NCBI RefSeq assembly: GCF_029873635.1
Contig: NC_080420.1
Coordinates: 53,993,457 to 54,057,456, forward strand
Direction of reading: 5' to 3'
Origin: Malania oleifera
Lineage: Eukaryota; Streptophyta; Magnoliopsida; Santalales; Ximeniaceae
DNA length: 64,000 bases
A model generated the notes under the pieces. It was given only the letters and a program-made list of their open reading frames with translations, did no database searches and was not told where the DNA came from. Made by a program: the position numbers and the translations under genes. Positions 32,550 to 43,877 of the stretch are shown here, one piece after another; position 1 is the first letter of the stretch, and every line of letters begins with the position of its first letter.

Positions 32550-32550
<1 letters not shown>
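31890..32550. repeat. Direct duplication of a 16S/antisense-23S chimera
   Basis: Two units (about 31876-32205 and 32218-32547) share the same order. The order is ACTATTTTAGTAAAA, TTTAATTGCAATTCAATT, a (GAA)n run, the 16S piece AACGATGGATACTAGGCGCT, CTGTAGC, then antisense 23S. The antisense 23S contains CATGAGCTAAAG, TCCAAGTG, ATCTTCATAGACAT and CCTCTCTCCA and ends TTAGGGTTATATACATTCT. The two units differ by many substitutions, so the duplication is also old. Confidence 0.8.

Positions 32551-32551
<1 letters not shown>

Positions 32552-32632
<81 letters not shown>
32552..32632. repeat. (CT)n microsatellite
   Basis: About forty uninterrupted CT units at the edge of the plastid-derived block. 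It gives a spurious Arg-Glu repeat frame on the minus strand. Confidence 0.98.
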
Positions 32633-32634
<2 letters not shown>

Positions 32635-32659
32635 AACCAACCCCAACTTTCAATAACTA

Positions 32660-34300
32660 GGTTGCCTAAAAATATACCTTCTCTTCTTTCTCAAGTTTCT
32701 TCTTCTTCTTCTTTGTGGTCTTTTTACGACCTACCCTAACTTTCAATAGTTGGGTTCCCGAAAAACATACTACCTTGTTGTTGTCCAATACTCCTCCCTC
32801 TCTTTTATCTCTCTTCTTTCCCTTTATTGGCTCTCAAGGGCAGCATCACCACAAACACCACATTATTTTTTAATTGATTGTGAAAGAACTTAAATTTCAT
32901 TAAAAATCGAGCATGAAATTACACCTTAGGCAACAAAGAATGCAATATCCATACAAACATAGAATCGAAGTCACAATCTTAAGATGGCCATGTAATAAAA
33001 ATTAGACTTTTAATGTGTACATGGAGGAACGGTTACAACTTTTCTAACATCCATTGATCTTCAAGAAGAGTCCGTATCATTACTTTACTACTCGTGGAAA
33101 GCACATAGGAATATGAAAAAGTTCAAAATGTTTTACCTTGATTATGAGAGATTCCAAGTTTCCTCCCCTTTTTAAAACCAAAGATTGAACACGTACTTAC
33201 CATTAAAGATGTCTCTCTTGATTACCTCCAAGCAATTTAGTTTAGACTTGGTTGTTATGGGCTTGGTTGGGCTTGTTTAATAGGCTCAAATTAGTAGGGC
33301 TCCTTAATAGGTTTGCACTAGGTTCTATAAACTATATTGGACTTTTTTAGCCTAAAAATAGGGTTATCTGTGTGGACATATTTAGCCCAAATCCTATACT
33401 TTGAATTCTTTGGTGAAGTCATGGTCCAAGGCTAATATGCCGCTGTTGTGAGGCAAAGAAATTGTAAGCATTAATAAAAGCCTTTTCCACCTTTTGCCTG
33501 CAAATCTCTTCACCACTCATCTTGAGGGATTCCAAAATTAGTAAAATTATTTGTGAGCAATTTGATAACTCAGCTCAATAAGGGTTCATTCATCTTGTTC
33601 ACTTGTATAAATGAACAGGCTTGAACAAATTTTTCAAGTTTAGCTAGAGCTCAGCTCGGGTCCAAGCTTGTTTAAAAAGTTGATAAACAAGCTTAAGCAT
33701 GGTAAAACCCAACTTGACTTGACCGATTTGCAAGATTAATTCTGCATGGCCCAACATCAATGTCCTTGAATCCTATCTTGAAATGTTATGTGAGCTTTTT
33801 TTTCCAGCTAAGCTTTGGGAGTCAAATTTGTTGAGACAAATATATATCACACTATCATAGGCGGCTCAATAAAAGACAGGATGTATGCATCACTATACTT
33901 AAATATTGGGTAAGATTTATTTCTTTTGGCAAATCTTAATCAATATATTTTGCTCAATTTATTTTAAGAGATATTTGAGCATGAGACTTAAGTGCCGAAT
34001 GTAGGTTCAAACCTTGAGTTCCAGAGACATGAAATGGCAGATGGGCAACCCAGGCCTTCGTCCTCCAAATGAACCAAACAGAACAAAAATCCTGCACACT
34101 AGATGTCCAGCCAATGCAGATTTTACTCTCTGCATTTCATCGTTTTCTAAAACACGTACTTTAGAACAATGTTTTCTGGATCATCTTTGATCTTGCTTGT
34201 GCTCCTATTTTAGTTTGGTGAGCAATTTGTCTGCAATCACAGGGTCCATTCACCCACAGAAGGGTTCAGGTCATGGACGAAAAATCCCAAGTTAATATAG
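32660..34300. other. Unassigned intergenic sequence
   Basis: No gene recognised. Around 33240-33730 the words GGCTTG, GCTCAG and TTTAATAGGCTC recur, in the style of decayed hAT-type elements, but I found no terminal repeats or target duplications. Confidence 0.3.
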
Positions 34301-34585
34301 CAAGTCATGCCATTAAAAAAGAGCCATGCCTCAGCTTACCTAAATTTTACTGCACATTGCGTTCAATATAAGAATATCGTGCAATTTCTCAACAATCACT
34401 TTGTCCTCATTTACATTCAAAGTAAAGGGACATCACCAGTACAGCATAAAGAACTAAAACAGAACATAAATGATAGTTTTGCACCTTTGTGGTCCATAGT
34501 TTTACATATAAATAGAAACTCCAAAAGTAGAATCACAGAAACTGCAGGAAAAAAAATGTGTAGAAATTCAAATTCGTAACAAGTA

Positions 34586-34741
34586 TCAATGATCCATGGG
34601 CTCAACCGCAGTCTTGAAAAGAAGAACGTAAACCTTATCAATTGAAAAATACAAGAAACCTCCTAGAGAATGCGTAACATATGAACCAAAGCTTGTTCCC
34701 ACAATGCAGTGCCAAGCTGGACCATAAGATGAGTCGAATTC
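34586..34741 (-). CDS. LC8-type dynein light chain, last exon
   Basis: After a 3' splice site (TTGCAG, minus strand, ending at 34742), the exon encodes 51 residues and a TGA stop. It runs from [19 protein letters not shown] to [16 protein letters not shown]. The [14 protein letters not shown] stretch matches the dynein light chain type 1 signature (HxIxGxxFGSxVTH), and [15 protein letters not shown] forms the last beta strands. The EFD-WHC-FGSYVTH-FKTAVEP wording is that of the plant subfamily of LC8-like proteins, which are small dimeric hubs that bind short peptide motifs; plants lack dynein heavy chains. The exon is intact with no stops. The 5' exon(s) were not found up to 35800, where LINE sequence begins, and may lie beyond it, outside the window, or be lost. 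Sequence to about 34300 on the left would be 3' UTR. Confidence 0.8.
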   Translation of the reverse strand, partial: EFDSSYGPAWHCIVGTSFGSYVTHSLGGFLYFSIDKVYVLLFKTAVEPMDH

Positions 34742-34744
34742 CTG

Positions 34745-35800
34745 CAAGTAGATAAATAACCCATTATGAAGTCTTCATGTATTAAAACAAAAAAAAAGTT
34801 TTGGAAAAAAAAAAAGAATTAGCAATTATATGCCGGTGGTAAATTTCATATATGCAACAAGTGCACCAGCAGTCACCAACCACATTCAATTGAATGCACA
34901 AAAATCTAATGTAAGGGCACTATGATGAGGCTCTGCCTTCACACATACACCCATAGCAATGCTCTCCTCGCTCCTTCAATCAACATTATACTCAACAGCA
35001 TACACAACATCAGCAACTGAAATGAGAATTACAGCTCAAAACATACCATCAGCCCTTCTGCAAATATTAATCTTGTAAAATATTTTATACACATGCTACC
35101 AATGGACCAGCATTTGAATATCAACATACCTAAAACTTATGGCCATGCTCAAATTTCTGTATGGATTGCAGTTCCAACAACAGGTTCCTCAGTATACAGG
35201 AGCTTGCTAGAAAAACTATTCCACTTCCTAATATTGCATGCTGTTTCCCTTAAACATACCACATCAACTCTTTCATTTGCTTCAACTTATGTCATTTGGA
35301 AGGGATTTTAGTAACTCTAAATCAGTATCTGACAGAATGGCATAAACCATGAATGTTCTGAGTTTTTTTGCGTAGTCAAAACCCACAAATATTATCAATG
35401 AGAACTACATTTCTCTTGGATAGCTGTAAATTAAAATCCATATACAAGATGGAATTTACATGAAATTGGAAATCATCCCTGTGTACAAATAATCAACAAG
35501 GAACAATTTAAGTCATAATAAATCATAAGTGAAACAAGGAAAAACTAGTAATTAATGGTCTCAACATGGGATATCTAGGTAAATTTTGATTGCTGGTCGC
35601 CGAATTTACAACTAAATGTTGTTGGTGTCATTAAACTTTTAAAAACTCCATGGCAGCAACTAAACTTTTCAATTTGTGCTAATGTCCAGCCTTCCTTACA
35701 ATTGCTGAACTGGGGGTTTACAATGCCCCTTAGAAGCTTACTCCCAAATACCTGCGAAAGCTGATGATATGACAACATTTTCTGATTCTGAGTTTGTTCT
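34745..35800 (-). other. Probable intron or 5' remnant of the dynein light chain gene
   Basis: Unique-looking sequence upstream of the exon. No second LC8 exon is visible. A possible donor (GCAG|GTATTTGG, minus strand, near 35755) follows a short open stretch without LC8 similarity. Confidence 0.35.
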
Positions 35801-37200
35801 TTTGTTGGTTATGGAAAATGAAAAGTGGTGGGTCAGATTCAGGTGGGAAGATTAGCTGGAACAAGGAATGAAGTAAGAAACACCATTCTACTCCGACGTA
35901 AATGGAGAGAAGTAGCCTCCATAAAAAAATTCTGGCATTTCACTCCAAACAAAGACACTAGAAATAGCCATAATTGAGCATCGCCACAAAACCTCTCTCG
36001 TTCAAACCCCTAACCCTCATAACCAAAAACACCTCCGAAGAGGAAGGAGAGAACCAATTCTCTCCGAGAATATCAAACAACTTACTCCAAAGTGACCAAG
36101 AGAAATGACAGGAACAAGTGTGAGCAAGTCTCCCCACTCTCAAAGCAAAGGACTCAAAGCAAAAGACACGCATTAGGCAATATGGACTGACAAGGTCTTC
36201 TTTTCTTAAACAAAGCCATTGATGTTAAATTTTTCCAAGATCACTGTCCTCATAAATGCCTAACTTTAAAAGGAACTTTAGCTTTCCAAAGAAAGGAGTG
36301 AGGGCAAAAGGTGTAGTGCTAGGATCATGGGCCAAATGAAAGAAGCAATTTCAAGAAAATTCCCCAAAAGTCCAAAACCCACTCTTTTGTCATTCCCCAA
36401 GCGCCAAAAAGGATGAAGCACATTAATTAAAGGGGCAAGCTCATTAGTCTCTCTCTCTTATTAAGATTCCTCATGAAATGGAAAACAAAAGAGTAACCAG
36501 CCTCTTGTGAGAGGAGGAAGGCAGAAATAGGAGAGTAATGAAAAGAAGATCGTGAAAAAAACAACGATACATAAGGGGCAAAGGAGCCTCCCCAGTCCAA
36601 TGATCCTCCCCAAAACAGATTCTTTCCCCACTACCAATACTGTAACATACATTAGGAAAAAAAGAGAGAGAGAGAGATCAGAAACACGAATTTCCAAGAA
36701 CTCAAATAGGAAATATGAACCCGACTTTAGCATCTGACCATTATATAGAAGATCAAATTTACTACAGATTGCCTTATGCCAAAGAGAGTTCGAATATCAA
36801 GTGAAGTTCCATAACCATTTCCCCACCAAGAAATGTCTTTGGACACCAAATTACCTAAGGCCCAAACCCCGCCTCCCCCAAACTTTAGGCCTACTCAGCT
36901 GCCCAACCCACAAGATGGTCTCTACCCTACTTACCTACTCCCAACCACAAGAAATCCCTTATTAATTTCCATAATCTCCGATCAACACTCACAAAAATTT
37001 TACAAAGGAATAAATGATAGAGCGGGATACAAGAAAAGAAAAGCATGAATAAGAGTAATATGACCCCCAAGAGTGAAGAAAGCCCCTATCCACCCATCCA
37101 ACCTCCTAGCAACTCTACAGGGTCCCAAAAAGACTCAATAGTAGGGTTACCAACAAAATGAGTAGTAGGCCAATTCAGACCCCCACAAACCCTTCATCCT
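35800..37200 (-). mobile_element. LINE fragment, RT C-terminus to end of ORF2 (LINE-2)
   Basis: Minus-strand pieces in order are NPTIESFWDPV and GGWMG (RT thumb region, 37170-37080), a Trp-rich connection (36733-36461), and the zf-RVT domain with CFESFALRVGRLAHTCSCHFSWSLWSKLF (36160-36050). SEMPEFF and SLHLRRSRM-like wording near the end of ORF2 follows (35930-35850). This is the 3' half of a plant L1-type ORF2 with frameshifts and stops. The 5' part is missing, and no clear poly(A) is seen at the 3' end. Confidence 0.7.
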
Positions 37201-37540
37201 CCTCAGAGAACAGGTTCCATAAGAAGTATTGATCATATCTGCAATGCACTCAGGTCTCTAGTACAAACACACCCATCATCCTCCAATTCTTTCATGAAGT
37301 TCCTCCTGCCACTAGTCAATCAACAAAAGAGTCGTATTTCAATCTCCTCTACTCAATTCATTATGGATTTTTGCCACTGACTGATTTCAACCCTCAAGAG
37401 AACCTGCTCGAGCTCATTAGAAAATTGAACCTTCTACTAACTAAAACTTTAAGAGAGGCTCCTCCTCTACTAACCAATCTATAGCACAAAGATCCTGTAA
37501 AATAATTTTTTCCTAGAATGCACATATCAAAAACCTATGC
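37200..37540. other. Unassigned junction between LINE fragments
   Basis: No domain recognised in any frame. It could be decayed LINE sequence. Confidence 0.3.
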
Positions 37541-38247
37541 ATTCCAAGTTCCGAGTTCATCTTTCAGGAATTTCAGCCTACACAAAATGAAAACCCTTCC
37601 AAAGAGGATGGGCACGCCCAATTCTCCGTAAATCTAAATTCACCATAAAAAGCGGCACCAAATGCCCCAAGAAAAGGGGCAATATAAAAATAAATGAGCA
37701 TTCATTTCAATGTCCAGCTCAGGAATGTAAGGGAAAACGAGAACCATTAGAACCATAATTAAGATGATTAAAAAAAAAAAAGGATATGCAAGAAAGCTCC
37801 CCTGACCTATCGAAAGCCAAATTCTAGTCATAACAGTAATAAATGAATCAATCACCTCCAAGATTTGGGCTTTGTTTCTCCTAACTCAAATTCTCAATGA
37901 AGAAAAAAAAATCCAAAATACAATAGCCTCTTCAAGGACCCAAAAAAAAAACTAGATATTTGGGCATTGTGACGATTTAAAAGACAGTAAAGACACGCAT
38001 ACTTACAAAAAGTTGTGTCTCATGACAAGTCCCAAGAACAAACTCTCATCATTATCTACATCGAATCTAACCAAAGGGGGGGAAATGCAAAATCTGAGAG
38101 GTAAACTTCAAGGGACTCTCATGAGTAGCATTAAATCTAATTTTGGCATCCCACCATTCTGTTGGAATCCAAATTTGCAGCGAATCACCTTATGTAATAG
38201 GGATCCAGGTTCCAAAGGAAATCACTATAACCACTTACCTACCAAAG
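37540..38247 (-). mobile_element. LINE-3, 3' part (zf-RVT), left of the gypsy element
   Basis: The minus strand carries MNAHLFLYCPFSWGIWCRFL (zf-RVT, near 37690-37640). Further upstream, next to the gypsy insertion, it carries LVGKWL, FPLEPGSL and HKVIRCKFGFQQNG. The reading continues on the other side of the gypsy element (VGNLLSKNIA at 43880-43920), which shows that the gypsy copy split one LINE. Confidence 0.75.
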
Positions 38248-38767
38248 TGTCACGAGCTAAGCTTGTTCAGGGCATTATGCTTGCCTGTGACCGCTTATCT
38301 CGTGTGTTTGGGATGGGTTTCCATCATGTAAATACTAGTGTAGGGTTATTTTCCAGTATTTATTTCATTGTAAGCCAAATAAGGCAGTATGACTCCTCGG
38401 TCACTTTGATGTTTCCTAGTGCCAGAGTGAGAATGGCCCAGAAAGCTCTTTAGGGGAGGGTGAGTGTTCATCAATCATTGTAAAACTCACTAGCAATTGT
38501 CAACGTGCTTAGCCTACTTGCCTCCCTCGCTAAGTACAACATGTCAACGGAGGATTTGTTAATGAATTACGTTTGCTTCAATATTTACTGCTTGATTGCC
38601 ACGGCTTTCATGAATTGATTATTATTTCCGCTGCTATCTGATTGAATGTTAATGAAAGTGCTTCGTGGATGAATGTTGGTAAACAAAAGGCTGGCTAGTT
38701 AAGCAAGAGTGCTTTAGCTAGCGCCACACGGCCCTTCACAACGGTGTGAAAAAGGCGGACCGTGACA
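38248..38767 (+). repeat. Gypsy 5' LTR
   Basis: TGTCACGAGCTAAGC to GGACCGTGACA, 520 bp. Any open frame inside it is spurious. Confidence 0.95.
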
Positions 38768-38769
38768 TT

Positions 38770-38781
38770 TGGTATCAGAGC
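38770..38781 (+). promoter_or_regulatory. Gypsy primer-binding site
   Basis: TGGTATCAGAGC, exact initiator tRNA-Met complement, two bases after the LTR. Confidence 0.95.
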
Positions 38782-38849
38782 CAAGGCTCAGTTACTACGA
38801 GAATTCAGTTACCTTCGTTGTGGGATTTTGGAAGCTTTGGTAATTAACC

Positions 38850-41800
38850 ATGGCACCAAACACTGCTGAGAGACTTGGTGCACTGGAAGCACAGGTTGAA
38901 GAGACAACCAACAATATGGCCAATGAGATGGCCCAACTGAGGGGACTGATTGATGAGGTGATGGGATCACAGCAACATCAAGCAAGTTTGACAAGTGAAA
39001 TGTCAGAGGACTTTCACCACACTGTGGAAACTTTGCAGGCCCGGATGGCTGATCTGGATGCAAAGGTGAATCTGATGGTTCTTGCTATGGGGAACTCCAA
39101 CACTCCAGGAGTCAGCAAGACCAAGGTGCCAGAACTCAGGACGTATGGGGGTGCCCGTGATGCTAAGGAGTTAGAGAACTTCTTGTTTGATATGGAACAG
39201 TATTTCCGCGCTGTGAGGATGCCCTCGGAATAGGTGAAAGTGGATACTGCAACCATGTGCTTGGTGGGTGACGCCAAACTATGGTGGCGTGCTAAGTACT
39301 ATGACATTGAGAATGGAAACTGTGTAATCGATAGTTGGGCAGACTTGAAGAGAGAGCTCAAGGCCCAATTTTTTCCTGAAAATGTTGAGTATAATGCAAG
39401 GAAAAAACTGAGAGATCTCAAGCATACGGAGTCGATCAACGAATATGTGAAACAATTCTCTGCTTTAATGTTGGATATTTGGGATATGTCGGAGAAGGAC
39501 AAGTTGTTCTATTTTCTTGAGGGGATGAAACCGTGGGCAAGGACTGAACTTCATAGACAAAGAGTTCAAGACTTGCCTACCGCACAAGCTGCTGCAGAAC
39601 GCTTGACTGACTATGCTGGGGAGAAAACCACTTCGTCCAAAGGATCTGGCGGAGAGGGAAATAATGGAAAGTCTTTCAAGAAAGGCAAACCCAAGAATGG
39701 GGGAGCCGACTATAAAGCATCAACCTCAAAGGAAGCTTCGTCGTCTCGAGGGTTCAACACACCCAAGGGAAAGGGTAAACTTGAGTGTTTCTTGTGTCGA
39801 GGTCCTCATAGAGTCTTTGAGTGCCCTCACAAGGCATCACTTAATGCTTTACAGGCTTCCATTGCCGAACAGGCAGGGGAAGACGATGGGGAAGAAGATG
39901 AGACCCCGAGGATGGGTGCAATGCGGCAGGTGAGCGCATTGGAAAAGCAGGCGAAAGTACCAAAGGTTACACGAGCCAGAGGGCTAATGTTTGTGAACTT
40001 GAGAATCAATGGGAAGAGCACCCGCGCTATGGTGGATACCAGGGCTGCCTATAACTTTGTTTCGCAACCAGAAGCTTGGAGACTCAACTTATCCTTAGAG
40101 AAGGATACAGGACGCATGAAAGCAGTTAATTCTGTAGCCCAACCTACTCTGGGAGTAGCCAAGCAAGTTACAGTGAAGCTTGGGCAGTGGGAAGGTCATG
40201 TGAATTTTACAGCAGTGCCATTGGATGACTTTCCAGTCATTCTGGGAATGGAGTTCCTAAGGGGAACGAAGGCAGTGATGATGCCTTCGGCTGGTTCCCT
40301 ATGCCTGATGGGAGATCACCCGTGCATGGTGCAAGCTATTGCAACGAAAGGAGACGATGGGAAGTTCCTTTCAGCCATGCAACTCAAGAAAGGTCTGAGG
40401 AAGGGAGAGCAGACATATCTAGCCACGGTGGTGGTAGATAGAGAAGTAGGCAAAGAGCTGGTGCCTACAACTATCCAAGCGGTGTTGGATGAGTACCAGG
40501 AGTTGATGCCAGATAAGTTACCTCACGAATTACCTCCACTACGGGGTGTGGAGCATGAGATTGAGTTGTTTCCAGGGGTGAAACCACCTGCAAAAGGGCC
40601 ATATCGGATGGCGCCTCCAGAGTTGGCAGAATTGAGGAAGCAACTTGATGAATTATTGGAAGCGGGATATGTTCGCCCTTCCAAAACACCATTTGGAGCA
40701 CCGGTGCTATTTCAGAAGAAACACGATGGGAGCCTGCGGATGTGTGTAGACTACCGCGCGCTCAACAAGGTGACAGTGCGCAACAAGTATCCGATTCCGT
40801 TGATTGCTGATTTATTGGATCAGTTGAGTCATGCCAAGTACTTCACTAAACTTGACTTGAGGTCAGGTTACTATCAGGTGAGAATTGCTAATGGGGATGA
40901 GCCGAAGACTACTTGTGTGACACGGTGTGGGGCATATGAATTCTTGGTGATGCCGTTCAGGTTAACGAATGCACCTGCAACATTCTGCACCTTGATGAAC
41001 CAGGTTTTCCGTGAATACCTTGACAAGTTTGTCGTGGTGTACTTGGATGATATCGTTGTCTACAGTTCCACTCTGGAGGAACATAAAGAGCATCTGCGGA
41101 AGGTGTTCGATAGGCTGAAGGGAAACAGTCTATATGTGAAGAAGGAGAAGTGCTCTTTCGCTCAGAAAAGCATAAAATTCCTTGGTTATGTGATTGACCA
41201 AGGTCATATCAGAATGGATATGGAGAAGGTAAGGGCAATTCAAGAATGGAAGATCCCAACAACAGTGAAAGAGTTGCGTTCCTTTCTTGGCCTTGCCAAC
41301 TACTACAGGAAGTTTGTAGAGGGGTATTCACGGAGAACGGCCCCTATGACAGAACTACTAAAGAAGGGTCATGGGTGGAACTGGACAGAGGAGTGCCAAG
41401 GAGCCTTTGATGACTTGAAGGATGCCATGATGAGAGATCCGGTTCTGGCTCTTCCGGATGTCATGAAACCCTTCGAGGTACAGACAGATGCATCAGACTT
41501 CGCCCTTGGAGGAGTCTTGGTACAGGAGGGACACCCTGTTGCGTACGAAAGCCGAAAGCTTAGTGAAGCGGAGCGGAAGTACACAGCTCAAGAGAAGGAG
41601 ATGTTAGCGGTGATACATTGTCTCCGTGTGTGGAGGCATTACTTACTTGGGGCAAGGTTTGTGGTGAAAACAGATAATTCAGGTGTTAGCCATTTCTTCA
41701 CACAGCCAAAGTTGACACCCAAGCAAGGCCGATGGCAAGAATTCTTGGCAGAATTTGATTTCTCATTTGAGCACAAGGCGGGGCGATTAAACCAAGTCGC

Positions 41801-43346
41801 GGATGCACTGAGTAGAAAGGCCGAACTAGCGGCCTTACAAATGGTAACACATATGACTTCAAGCACTGTTACCACAACGATGCGGGAGCGCATCAAAGAG
41901 AACTTAGCCAAAGATCCAGTTGCGCAGAACTTAATGAAACTTACCGAAGAAGGGAAGGCACGACAGTTTTGGATGGAAGATGGATTGCTGATAACCCATG
42001 GTAACCGGCTCTTTGTGCCACGAGCAGGTGATCTGAGAAAGACATTGCTGAAGGAATGTCATGATACCATGTGGGCCGGACATCCAGGATGGCAGCGCAC
42101 TTTGGCCTTACTAAAGCGGGGGTACTATTGGCCGCACATGCTTGATGATGTGGTTGATTATATCCGAACTTGTGTCACTTGCCAACAAGACAAGGTTGAG
42201 CGGAGTAAAACGGCTGGGCTGTTGGAGCCCTTACCAGTACCGTCCAAACCGTGGGAAAGTGTCTCATTGGACTTCATCACCAACCTGCCCAGAGTGGGAG
42301 ACGCAGGGTCTATACTTGTTATTATAGACAGGTTTTCGAAGTATGGTACATTCATAGCCGCACCGAAGTACTGTTCGGCAGAGGAGACAGCACAGTTATT
42401 TTTTAAGAACATTGTGAAATATTGGGGTGTTCCCCACGACATTGTTAGTGACCGAGACTCAAGATTCACTGGCAACTTCTAGACAGAACTTTTCAGAATC
42501 CTCGGTTCACAACTAGAAATCTCTTCGAGTTATCACCCACAGACAGATGGACAGACGGAGAGATTCAATGGGCTACTTGAAGAGTACTTGCGCCACTTTG
42601 TCAACGCCAACCAGAAGAATTGGGTGCAGCTACTCGATGTGGCTCAGTTCTGTTTCAATGCCCAAAAGTGCTCCATAACCAACAAGAGTCCTTTTGAACT
42701 TGTTACAGGCCAGCAGCCGCTGTTACCTCACACAGTGGATGAGCCGTACAGAGGAAAGAGTCCCAGCGCGTACGTCTTTACTAAAGAATGGAAATGAAAT
42801 GCTGAGATTGCCCGAGCCTACCTCGAGAAAGCTACTAAGCGGATGAAGAAGTGGGCAGATCAGGGGAGAAGACCGCAGCACTTCAACGTAGGTGACTTGG
42901 TGCTTGTTAAGCTCAATCCTGAACAAGTCAGGTCACTACGAGGACGAGATAGGAGACTACTTCGCAAATATGAAGGACCAGTCCCCATCTTGGCCAAAGT
43001 CGGGAAGGTCTCCTACAAAATCGACCCTCCGACTTGGATGAAAGTGCATCCTGTGTTTCACGTCAGCTGCCTCAAGCCGTACAACGCCGACACCGACGAT
43101 CTAAGCAGAAATCAGTCAGCCAGAGCAGAAGTGAGTACAGGGCAACCTGACAGACGTGAAGTTGAAGAAATCCTTGCAGACAGAGAGTTCAAATCCTCAA
43201 GGAAGAAGCGGCAGGAATTCTTAGTAAAGTGGAAAGGCCTTGGTGACGAAGAAATTAGCTGGGTTTCGGCGGAAGACATGCAACCGTTCGTAGACGAAGT
43301 TGAAGTGTACCTAGCGTCAAAGTCTATGGGGACGTCGACCGCATAA
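38850..43346 (+). pseudogene. Gypsy gag-pol polyprotein with three stop codons
   Basis: A single frame starts at 38850 with a coiled-coil N terminus. Capsid domain follows, then a knuckle [13 protein letters not shown] (CX2CX3HX4C, 39786-39824). The protease site reads DTRA (40035-40046) where the family has DTGA. RT has YLDD at 41040-41051. RNase H has TDASD at 41484-41498. The integrase zinc finger is at about 42060-42200, with core Asp codons at 42270 and 42450 and the Glu block TERFNG at about 42560. A chromodomain lies at about 43150-43320. Stops are TAG at 39231, TAG at 42480 and TGA at 42795; the frame is otherwise continuous. RT residue at 40959 is Arg in MPFRLTN where Gly is usual. 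These changes make the copy inactive. Confidence 0.93.
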
Positions 43347-43357
43347 GTGGGGGAGAA
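43347..43357 (+). promoter_or_regulatory. Gypsy polypurine tract
   Basis: GTGGGGGAGAA immediately before the 3' LTR, right after the last stop codon. Confidence 0.9.
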
Positions 43358-43877
43358 TGTCACGAGCTAAGCTTGTTCAGGGCATTATGCTTGCCTGTGA
43401 CCGCTTATCTCGTGTGTTTGGGATGGGTTTCCATCATGTAAATACTAGTGTAGGGTTATTTTCCAATATTTATTTCATTGTAAGCCAAATAAGGCAGTAT
43501 GACTCCTCGGTCACTTTGATGTTTCCTAGTGCCAGAGTGAGAATGGCCCAGAAAGCTCTTTAGGGGAGGGTGAGTGTTCATCAATCATTGTAAAACTCAC
43601 TAGCAATTGTCAACGTGCTTAGCCTACTTGCCTCCCTCGCTAAGTACAACATGTCAACGGAGGATTTGTTAATGAATTACGTTTGCTTCAATATTTACTG
43701 CTTGGTTGCCACGGCTTTCATGAATTGATTATTATTTCCGCTGCTATCTGATTGAATGTTAATGAAAGTGCTTCGTGGATGAATGTTGGTAAACAAAAGG
43801 CTGGCTCGTTAAGCAAGAGTGCTTTAACTAGCGCCGCACGGCCCTTCACAACGGTGTGAAAAAGGCGGACCGTGACA
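43358..43877 (+). repeat. Gypsy 3' LTR
   Basis: 520 bp, same ends as the 5' LTR. By eye it differs at five sites (for example CCAATATT for CCAGTATT, and CTTGGTTG for CTTGATTG). Confidence 0.95.

Larger units (their letters stand above)
30376..32550. other. Rearranged plastid DNA insertion (NUPT)
   Basis: Separate pieces of plastid ribosomal DNA and a plastid tRNA gene lie in an order and orientation not found in a plastid genome. The pieces are 16S middle (about 30480-30545, plus), trnS-UGA (30614-30701, minus), 16S start (31140-31712, plus), a short 16S piece and antisense 23S, repeated twice (31890-32550). AT-rich sequence between them (30381-30478, 30720-31139, 31715-31890) is probably plastid spacer but I could not assign it. 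All pieces carry many substitutions, so the transfer is old. Confidence 0.85.
38248..43877 (+). mobile_element. Young Ty3/gypsy chromovirus (Reina-like), 5630 bp
   Basis: Complete structure: two 520-bp LTRs, initiator tRNA-Met PBS, one gag-pol frame, polypurine tract. The LTRs differ at five positions by my reading (about 1%), so the insertion is recent, roughly a few hundred thousand years at commonly used grass-derived rates. The frame has only three stop codons and no frameshift. A C-terminal chromodomain and the short LTR place it among chromoviruses, nearest to Reina by memory. AAAG flanks both ends (38244-38247 and 43878-43881). Confidence 0.93.

Noticed and set aside
32453..32653. Open frame with an Arg-Glu repeat
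   Set aside because: Produced by the CT microsatellite on the minus strand.
33240..33730. A second hAT-like element
   Set aside because: Word style is suggestive, but no inverted ends or 8-bp duplication were found.
38013..38453. 146-codon open frame at the left gypsy LTR
   Set aside because: It spans a LINE-LTR junction, and the LTR part recurs in the 3' LTR (43357-43563). No domain.
39613..39933. Alternative-frame open reading frame in the gypsy element
   Set aside because: Shadow of the gag-pol frame, which has the recognisable domains.
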